Assembly (NCBI GenBank): GCA_002729755.1
Contig: PBYT01000022.1
Span: 1-12,741 of the forward strand
Direction of reading: 5' to 3'
Source of the DNA: Flavobacteriaceae bacterium
GTDB lineage: Bacteria > Bacteroidota > Bacteroidia > Flavobacteriales > Flavobacteriaceae
DNA: 12,741 nt
Position numbers and translations under genes: made by a program. The notes beneath the pieces are model-generated. The model saw only the letters and a list, made by a program, of their open reading frames with translations, was not told the DNA's origin and did no database searches. This document shows positions 7,298 to 12,741 of the stretch, one piece after another (position 1 is the first letter of the stretch; each line of letters opens with the position of its first letter).

Positions 7298-8501
7298 ATC
7301 AAAAAAATCAAATTTTGAGAGAACTGTCCTAGTTGGTATAATTAATAATTTACAAAATGAAGAAAAATTAAATGAATTTCTTGAGGAGTTAGACTTTCTA
7401 TCATTAACTGCGGGAGGTAAAGTTGTAAGAAAATTTAAACAGAAAATAAATACTCCAAACCCAAAGACATTTATAGGAAAAGGGAAAATTGATGAAATTC
7501 AAAAATATATCAAGAACAATGATGTATCAATAGTTGTTTTTGATGATGAACTATCGCCTACTCAACAATCAAATATAGAGAGACTTCTGAAATGTAAAAT
7601 ACTTGATAGAACAGCATTAATACTTGATATTTTTGCCCAGAGAGCGAAAACAAGTTATGCTAAAACTCAAGTTGAATTGGCTCAATATGAATATCTATTA
7701 CCTAGGTTAAAAGGATTATGGACACACCTTGAAAGACAAAGAGGGGGAATTGGAATGAGAGGTCCTGGTGAAACTGAGATTGAAACTGATAGAAGAATAG
7801 TTAGAAATAAAATTTCATTATTGAAAAAGAAGTTGTCAGTTATTGATAAGCAAATGAAAGTCCAAAGAGGGAATAGGGGTTCATTAGTTAAAGTTGCTTT
7901 AGTAGGTTATACAAATGTTGGTAAATCAACAATCATGAACCTAATATCAAAAACGAATGTTTTTGCTGAAGATAAACTTTTTGCAACATTAGACACGACT
8001 GTTAGAAAAGTTGTTATTAATACCTTGCCATTCCTTTTAACAGATACTGTTGGATTTATAAGAAAATTACCTACTCAATTAATTGAGTCATTTAAAAGTA
8101 CTCTTCAGGAAGTTAAAGATGCAGACATACTTCTTCATGTGGTGGATATATCTCATACTAGTTTTGAAGAACATATAAATTCAGTTGATAAAATATTATG
8201 TGAGATCAATTGCCACAATAAGTATACTTTCATGGTATTTAATAAAATAGATAATTATAATAATGAAAGTTTTATAGACAAGAGCAAAAGAGTTGAGTCT
8301 AATGGAGATAATATATCATTAATAAAGTGGAAAAATACTTGGATGAATAAAACCGGAGGTAAAGCCTTATTTATTTTGGCAACAAGGAAACTTAATATAG
8401 AAAATTTTAAAAAACAAATTTATCAAATTATAAGAGAAGTGGATATGAGTCATTATCCAAAAAATGATTATTTATATCCCGAATATTTTTCAAAGGGATA
8501 G
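7290..8501 (+). CDS. hflX: Ribosome-associated GTPase HflX
   Basis: A 403-residue GTPase of the HflX family, which in other bacteria splits or rescues stalled 70S ribosomes, especially under heat or stress. The N-terminal nucleotide-binding-like domain (about 10-115) includes TFIGKGKIDEI (60-70) and DRTALILDIFAQRAKT (106-121); the linker has the hallmark GGIGMRGPGETEIETDRR (152-169). The G domain shows G1 GYTNVGKST (206-214), G2 region ATLDTT (232-237), G3 DTVGF (252-256) and G4 NKID (318-321); the G5 position reads ILATRKLN rather than a canonical SAK. The C-terminus ends in a short tail (YPKNDYLYPEYF, 389-400) typical of Bacteroidota members. Its ATG lies inside the lpxH end (ATGATTGA, 8-nt overlap), implying coupled translation. 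It is the last gene before a 95-nt gap. Confidence 0.93.
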   Translation: MIESKKSNFERTVLVGIINNLQNEEKLNEFLEELDFLSLTAGGKVVRKFKQKINTPNPKTFIGKGKIDEIQKYIKNNDVSIVVFDDELSPTQQSNIERLLKCKILDRTALILDIFAQRAKTSYAKTQVELAQYEYLLPRLKGLWTHLERQRGGIGMRGPGETEIETDRRIVRNKISLLKKKLSVIDKQMKVQRGNRGSLVKVALVGYTNVGKSTIMNLISKTNVFAEDKLFATLDTTVRKVVINTLPFLLTDTVGFIRKLPTQLIESFKSTLQEVKDADILLHVVDISHTSFEEHINSVDKILCEINCHNKYTFMVFNKIDNYNNESFIDKSKRVESNGDNISLIKWKNTWMNKTGGKALFILATRKLNIENFKKQIYQIIREVDMSHYPKNDYLYPEYFSKG

Positions 8502-8596
8502 TTTTGTAATGACTGTAAATAATGATATTTTAACCAATTCTTAACAGATATAGTTTAAATATTTTTTGAAATTTGTGCTCATTAATTAATTTAAAG
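8502..8596 (+). promoter_or_regulatory. Intergenic region ahead of the Bat operon, presumed moxR promoter
   Basis: This is the only gap in the plus-strand run from 5375 to the right edge, and the natural place for the Bat operon promoter. It contains the TTAAC direct repeat (8530-8545), then TATTTTTTG at 8559-8567, one base longer than the Bacteroidota -7 consensus TAnnTTTG, about 30 nt ahead of the moxR ATG. No hairpin plus T-run typical of a terminator was found after hflX, so read-through from hflX is possible. Confidence 0.4.
8530..8545 (+). repeat. TTAAC-N6-TTAAC direct repeat, 11-bp period
   Basis: TTAAC occurs at 8530-8534 and again at 8541-8545, exactly one helical turn apart. Extending each to an 11-nt unit (8528-8538 and 8539-8549) gives 8 of 11 matching positions. 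Tandem half-sites on one face of DNA are how OmpR/PhoB-class response regulators bind, and the core resembles TTAACA-type Pho boxes known in Bacillus and CTTAACC-type ones in cyanobacteria. It lies just upstream of a possible -7 element, as an activator site would. Regulator identity is not shown by the sequence. Confidence 0.35.
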
Positions 8597-9592
8597 ATGA
8601 AAGAGAAAATAGATTTAAGTAAGAAAGATGAAAAAATAAAAAAAGAGAGTGCTTTTATAGATCTTCTTACAATGGAGATAAATAAAAAAATTATTGGTCA
8701 GAATAAAATGATCGAGAGACTCTTAGTAGGATTATTAGGGAGAGGACATGTTCTTTTAGAGGGAGTCCCGGGATTAGCTAAAACATTAGCCATTAATAGT
8801 CTTAGTGATGCAGTAAAGGGAACTTTTCATCGTATACAGTTTACTCCTGATTTACTTCCTGCAGATGTAATAGGAACAATGATATATAATATGAAACAGG
8901 GAGACTTTTCAATAAAAAAAGGTCCTGTTTTTGCAAATTTTGTTTTGGCTGATGAAATTAATAGAGCCCCAGCAAAAGTTCAGTCTGCTCTTCTTGAAGC
9001 TATGCAAGAGAAACAGGTGACTATTGGAGATAAGACTTTTAAGCTTTCTGAGCCTTTTTTAGTTATGGCTACTCAAAATCCTATTGAACAAGAAGGTACA
9101 TATCCTCTACCAGAGGCCCAGATAGACAGGTTTATGATTAAGGTTATTGTGGATTATCCAGAAATTGAAGAAGAACAAAAAATAATTAATTTAAATCTTA
9201 GTAGATTTCAAGAGAAAATAAAACCAGTAGTATCTACAAAACAAATTTTAACTGCTCAAGAATCTATTCATGAAGTTTATATGGATGAGAAGATTGAAAA
9301 ATATATTTTAGATTTAATTTTTTGTACTAGATATCCTGATAAATATAAACTTGAGGATATCGCACCATTAATTTCATTTGGTGCCTCTCCTAGAGGAAGT
9401 ATAAACCTTGCTCTTGCTTCAAAATGTTATGCATTTATCAAACATCGAGGATATGTAATACCAGAGGATGTTAGAGAGGTCATTCATGATGTTCTTAGAC
9501 ATAGAATAGGACTTACTTATGAAGCTGAAGCAGAAAATGTTTCCACAGAAGACTTAATTACAAAAATTATAAATACCATAGAGGTCCCATAA
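8597..9592 (+). CDS. MoxR-type AAA+ ATPase
   Basis: A 331-residue cytosolic AAA+ ATPase of the MoxR family, thought to act as a chaperone-like remodeller for proteins with VWA domains. Motifs visible: Walker A GVPGLAKT (56-63), Walker B VLADEINRAP (116-125), sensor 1 ATQNP (158-162), arginine finger region AQIDRFM (174-180) and sensor 2 ASPRG (263-267). I chose the ATG at 8597, preceded by TTTAAAG; an in-frame TTG at 8573 would add eight residues but has no support. The following DUF58 gene starts 8 nt after the stop, and the VWA partner BatA lies two genes further on, the classic MoxR-Bat order. Length and motifs are intact, so it should be active. Confidence 0.93.
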   Translation: MKEKIDLSKKDEKIKKESAFIDLLTMEINKKIIGQNKMIERLLVGLLGRGHVLLEGVPGLAKTLAINSLSDAVKGTFHRIQFTPDLLPADVIGTMIYNMKQGDFSIKKGPVFANFVLADEINRAPAKVQSALLEAMQEKQVTIGDKTFKLSEPFLVMATQNPIEQEGTYPLPEAQIDRFMIKVIVDYPEIEEEQKIINLNLSRFQEKIKPVVSTKQILTAQESIHEVYMDEKIEKYILDLIFCTRYPDKYKLEDIAPLISFGASPRGSINLALASKCYAFIKHRGYVIPEDVREVIHDVLRHRIGLTYEAEAENVSTEDLITKIINTIEVP

Positions 9593-9600
9593 TTGCATTT

Positions 9601-10467
9601 ATGGATACAAAAGAACTACTTAAGAAAGTAAGAAAAATTGAAATCAAGAGTAGGCGCTTAAGTGACAACCTTTTTGGTGGGGAGTATTTAAGCACCTTCA
9701 AAGGGAGAGGTATGACTTTTAGTGAAGTTAGAAAGTATGAGTTTGGAGATGACATAAGATCAATCGATTGGAATGTAACTGCAAGATACAATGAACCATT
9801 TATAAAAATTTTTGAAGAAGAAAGAGAATTAACAGTAATGCTACTTGTTGATGTTAGTGGTTCTGAAGCATTTGCAACAAAGAATAAATTAAAAAAAGAA
9901 ATAATTACTGAAATAGCAGCAACACTTGCTTTTTCTGCTTTAAAAAATAATGATAAGGTTGGAGCAATACTATTCTCTGATAAAGTAGAACTATTTATCC
10001 CCCCTAATAAAGGAAAAACGCGTATTTTAAGAATTATTAGAGAGCTGATTGAATTTACACCAAATAGTATAAAAACTAATATTGACTCATCTTTAAGATT
10101 TCTTTTAAATGTAATCCAGAAAAAAGCAATTGTCTTTATGCTATCTGATTTTATTGATGATAATTATGAAAAATCGCTAAAACTTGCATCAAAGAAATTT
10201 GATCTAACTGGGATTAGAATTTATGATATAAAAGAAACTGAAATACCCAAAATAGGAATAGTGCCAATTATTGATGCTGAATCAGGAAAACTGGAATGGG
10301 TTGATACTAATTCTAAAAAGGTAAGACATAATTATAAAACTAATTATGACAGGAATATTAAGCAATTTCATAGTCTATTTAAAAAAAATGGAGCTGGTAT
10401 AATTGATTGTAGGGTTGATGAGAGTTATGTAAAAAAACTTTTAGGCTATTTTAAATTAAGAGCGTAG
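9601..10467 (+). CDS. DUF58 domain protein with a VWA-like fold, Bat operon
   Basis: A 288-residue protein of the DUF58 family (PF01882), routinely encoded directly after MoxR. The family signature YEFGDDIRSIDWNVTARY (46-63) is intact, followed by a von Willebrand A-like domain with the metal-site motif DVSGS (Asp84, Ser86, Ser88), a conserved Thr159 near the expected third ligand and LSDF (181-184). No signal peptide or membrane helix is seen, so it is likely cytoplasmic and a candidate MoxR substrate; the biochemical role of the family is not established. The start is the ATG at 9601, 8 nt after moxR. A GAGG at 9581-9584 is too far upstream to serve as a ribosome site. Its TAG stop shares a G with the GTG start of the next gene. 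Confidence 0.9.
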   Translation: MDTKELLKKVRKIEIKSRRLSDNLFGGEYLSTFKGRGMTFSEVRKYEFGDDIRSIDWNVTARYNEPFIKIFEEERELTVMLLVDVSGSEAFATKNKLKKEIITEIAATLAFSALKNNDKVGAILFSDKVELFIPPNKGKTRILRIIRELIEFTPNSIKTNIDSSLRFLLNVIQKKAIVFMLSDFIDDNYEKSLKLASKKFDLTGIRIYDIKETEIPKIGIVPIIDAESGKLEWVDTNSKKVRHNYKTNYDRNIKQFHSLFKKNGAGIIDCRVDESYVKKLLGYFKLRA

Positions 10468-12050
10468 TGAAAAAATTATTTTTCATATTAGTCTTTAACT
10501 GTGCAGTTTTATTTGGTCAATCAGCAAGCTTTGATAATAATATAGAGATAAATGCAGAGGTTGATTCGACAAGTTTTAAAATTGGAGAGAAAATAGACTA
10601 TTATATAAAAATATCTCTCGACAATAATTATAATATAAAATTTTCTGAAAAACCTAATTTCTTGCCTTTTGAGGTTTTAGAATCTTTTAAAACAGATACT
10701 CTAAATGAGAGTGATAAATTTTCAATTGTAAAGAAATATTCTTTAATTAATTTTGAGCCTGGTGAATTTTGGATTCCTCCTCAAAGAATATTATTTAATA
10801 ATTCAATTAAGTATTCTGATTCGTTACTTGTTGTTATTAATGATGTTGAAGTTGATACGATTAAACAGAATTTATATAATATTAAACCAATTATACCAGT
10901 TAAAAGAAATTACACCAATGTTGTAACATTTATATCTGTCCTGTTATTTATATTATTTATTATCTGGTACTATATGATTTATAGATTAAAGGGGAATAGA
11001 GAAAATATTTTTAATGAAAATGAATCATACTATGAAATTGCAATAAAAAAAATTAATCAATTAAAGACCATAACACCAAAAAATCAAAATGAGTTTAAAG
11101 AATTTTATACTAATTTGGTAGACTCTTTAAGAGAATATCTTGAATTCCAATTTCAAATTCCTGCGCTTGAAAGCACATCAAGCGAACTCCTTATAAGAAT
11201 TAAAGTATTTACAAATAATAAGAAATATGAAATTGCAAATAAAAATTTTAAAGATATTGAAAAGTTATTCTCAAAGTCAGATTTAATTAAATTCGCAAAG
11301 TCTTTACCTTCAAAAAATGAATTATCTATTGATATAGAAACTATTTCTAGTTTTATAGAAAAAGTTAATGATTTATATATAAAAGAACTTGAGTTAGAAA
11401 TTGAATCTCAGGATCTTACTGGTTATAATAAAGAAGAAAAAAATACTTTTCAATTAAAAAAGGTAGCCTATTTATTTATTGGTTCAATTTTATCAATTCT
11501 ATTATTCTCATTTCTAATTTTTGGATACTATCCAGTAAGGGATACACTATTGCTTCACCCAACAAGAAAATTATATAAGAAAAACTGGTATTCAAGTCAA
11601 TATGGATCTCCTCCAGTTGAGATTCAAACACCTGAAATATTGTTTAGATCGGAAGATACTTTAGGAATAACTAAATTTAATTTTGGAGATTTTGGAAATC
11701 CCTTTTTTATTGAATTAAAATTTAATGATGTAATAAAAGGGAAACAAGTTTCTAATTTAAATATACTATTAAATAATTCTCTTGAAAAATTACAAGGTTT
11801 AGGGGCAAAAAACATTTTAATGAATGATGAAACATTTACAATCAAATCTGGGGATACGGGCTATAAGTTTTTCGGAAGTCTTGATTTTAGCGAAAACAAT
11901 AATCTTATAAGGTCAAGTTTTACATCTATTGTTTTCCCGTATGATCAAGTCACTATATCTCTAACTATTATATATGTTAAAGAAGATAGGTACTCAGATA
12001 AAGTAGAAGAAAGAATCTTGGAAAGTTTAAATATAATTAAAGAACTATGA
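10467..12050 (+). CDS. BatD/DUF4381-like membrane protein with an extra C-terminal envelope domain
   Basis: A 527-residue protein of the Bat operon, only partly recognisable. It starts with GTG at 10467 overlapping the preceding TAG by one base. Order seen: signal peptide 1-18 (ending VLFGQ); beta-rich Ig-like region about 22-140, like the BatD front part (FKIGEKIDYYIKI); first transmembrane helix about 150-172; charged helical region 175-330 with DUF4381-like features (YLEFQFQIPALESTSSEL, 224-241, and SDLIKFAKSLPS, 271-282); second helix about 333-353; then about 170 residues beyond the membrane containing YYPVRDTLLLHPTRKLYKK (354-372) and a mixed alpha/beta stretch I do not recognise. The topology would put both ends in the periplasm and the helical part in the cytoplasm. 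Position between DUF58 and BatA supports a role in the MoxR-Bat complex. The function of the C-terminal part is unknown. Confidence 0.8.
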   Translation: MKKLFFILVFNCAVLFGQSASFDNNIEINAEVDSTSFKIGEKIDYYIKISLDNNYNIKFSEKPNFLPFEVLESFKTDTLNESDKFSIVKKYSLINFEPGEFWIPPQRILFNNSIKYSDSLLVVINDVEVDTIKQNLYNIKPIIPVKRNYTNVVTFISVLLFILFIIWYYMIYRLKGNRENIFNENESYYEIAIKKINQLKTITPKNQNEFKEFYTNLVDSLREYLEFQFQIPALESTSSELLIRIKVFTNNKKYEIANKNFKDIEKLFSKSDLIKFAKSLPSKNELSIDIETISSFIEKVNDLYIKELELEIESQDLTGYNKEEKNTFQLKKVAYLFIGSILSILLFSFLIFGYYPVRDTLLLHPTRKLYKKNWYSSQYGSPPVEIQTPEILFRSEDTLGITKFNFGDFGNPFFIELKFNDVIKGKQVSNLNILLNNSLEKLQGLGAKNILMNDETFTIKSGDTGYKFFGSLDFSENNNLIRSSFTSIVFPYDQVTISLTIIYVKEDRYSDKVEERILESLNIIKEL

Positions 12051-12741
12051 TGTTTACAGATTTTTATTTTGCAAATCCTAGATATCTATTATTGTTAATA
12101 TTAGTTCCAATTATAGTCTATTATTTAGTTATTATTTCAAAGCAACTTCAAGCTACTCTTAAATTTCCATCAACAGATGTACTAAAACAAAATAGAACGA
12201 ATTTTACCAAGATAAGACCAATTATATATGTTTTTAGGTTATTGGCAATTATTTTAATTATTATTTCTTTAGCTAGGCCTCAAACTAAAGAAACTTCAAC
12301 TAGAATAAAAACAACTAGAGGAATCGATATTGTTATGGTTATCGATATTTCATCTAGTATGTTAGCAAAAGATTTAAAACCAAATAGACTCTCTGCATTA
12401 AAGAATGTTGCAGCAAATTTTGTCGATAATAGACCTAACGACAGAATAGGTCTTGTTGTATATGCTGCAGAGAGTTATACTAAAACACCTGTAACTAGTG
12501 ATAAAAAAATAATTAAACAAGTGCTTTCTGAGATTAATTATGACCCTATTCTAGAAGATGGGACAGCAATTGGCATGGGACTATCTACTGCTGTTAATAG
12601 ATTAAAAGGTAGTATAGCAAAAAGTAAGGTAATCATCCTGTTAACTGATGGAGTCAATAATTCAGGTTTTATTGATCCAAGAATTGCTGCAGAATTAGCT
12701 GCAGAGTATGAAATAAAAACTTATACAATAGGTATAGGAAG
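12047..12741 (+). CDS. batA: BatA-type VWA-domain membrane protein, 3' end cut by window edge
   Basis: 231 codons are visible before the right edge. The protein begins with the family-typical short lead (FTDFYFANPRYLLLL), a first membrane helix about 12-30, a second about 57-76 ending in ARPQ, and then a von Willebrand A domain. The metal-ion-dependent adhesion site is complete: DISSS (Asp100, Ser102, Ser104), Thr173 in EDGTAIG and Asp201 in LLTDGVNN. The visible end, TYTIGIG, is within the VWA domain; about 100 residues including the usual C-terminal helix should follow. ATG at 12047 gives an ATGA overlap with the previous stop; ATG at 12050, in the same frame, is equally possible. BatA family proteins are inner-membrane partners of MoxR linked to oxidative-stress or envelope resistance in some bacteria. 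batB and downstream bat genes are expected beyond the window. Confidence 0.93.
   Translation, partial: MMFTDFYFANPRYLLLLILVPIIVYYLVIISKQLQATLKFPSTDVLKQNRTNFTKIRPIIYVFRLLAIILIIISLARPQTKETSTRIKTTRGIDIVMVIDISSSMLAKDLKPNRLSALKNVAANFVDNRPNDRIGLVVYAAESYTKTPVTSDKKIIKQVLSEINYDPILEDGTAIGMGLSTAVNRLKGSIAKSKVIILLTDGVNNSGFIDPRIAAELAAEYEIKTYTIGIG

Noticed and set aside
8502..8529. Possible terminator after hflX
   Set aside because: No stem-loop followed by a T-run could be built in this stretch.
8573..8596. TTG at 8573 as the moxR start
   Set aside because: It adds eight residues with no homology value, while an ATG at 8597 gives a normal MoxR N-terminus and leaves room for the promoter-like elements.
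9581..9584. GAGG as a Shine-Dalgarno site for the DUF58 gene
   Set aside because: It ends 16 nt before the ATG, too far for normal spacing, and other genes here lack such sites.
9567..9791. Minus-strand frame opposite the start of the DUF58 gene
   Set aside because: It covers the conserved DUF58 signature region on the other strand and has no domain of its own. The same holds for minus-strand frames at 6393-6593 and 11624-11845.
1..12741. Mobile element, CRISPR array, phage or defence system
   Set aside because: No transposase, integrase, repeat-spacer pattern, terminal inverted repeats or defence-type protein was found; apart from the unassigned C-terminal domain of the BatD-like protein, the genes belong to recognised chromosomal families.

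Overview
This window is strongly A+T-rich and almost fully coding. It looks like a chromosomal segment of a marine-type member of the Bacteroidota, probably Flavobacteriia-like, or a close FCB-group relative such as Marinimicrobia. Three things point there: the gene starts lack a properly spaced Shine-Dalgarno sequence, the secreted proteins have signal peptides of the 'VLFGQ' kind or lipoprotein kind, and the gene order MoxR - DUF58 - BatD-like - BatA is typical of that group. No tRNA, rRNA, CRISPR array, transposase, integrase or phage gene was seen.

Region 1 (1-4382) looks like an envelope sugar-oxidation locus. On the minus strand a lipoprotein-like, exported xylose-isomerase-type TIM-barrel protein is followed 12 nt later by an NupG-type MFS permease, which is cut by the left edge. 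Divergent from them is a two-gene unit: a GMC-family FAD dehydrogenase without its own signal peptide, then, 2 nt later, a gluconate 2-dehydrogenase subunit 3-type protein with a twin-arginine, lipobox-containing N-terminus. By analogy with FAD-dependent glucoside 3-dehydrogenases, the small subunit may carry the folded flavoprotein across the inner membrane. The two enzymes and the permease could then oxidise, process and import a sugar or polyol. The substrate cannot be read from sequence.

Region 2 (4358-5260) is a minus-strand EamA/DMT permease whose end overlaps the end of the small dehydrogenase subunit by 25 bp in convergent orientation.

Region 3 (5375-8501) is a tight three-gene plus-strand run: a cystathionine gamma-synthase-type PLP enzyme, an LpxH-type UDP-2,3-diacylglucosamine diphosphatase and the ribosome-associated GTPase HflX. 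The last two overlap by 8 bp. These are housekeeping functions without an obvious shared pathway.

Region 4 (8530-12741) is the start of a Bat (Bacteroides aerotolerance-type) operon: MoxR AAA+ ATPase, DUF58 protein, a long two-transmembrane BatD/DUF4381-like protein, and BatA with its von Willebrand A domain, cut by the right edge. The four genes are overlapping or nearly so. A TTAAC direct repeat with an 11-bp period lies upstream of moxR and resembles a tandem response-regulator site. The most interesting items are the split, probably Tat-exported GMC dehydrogenase locus and the unusually long BatD-like protein with an unassigned C-terminal domain.
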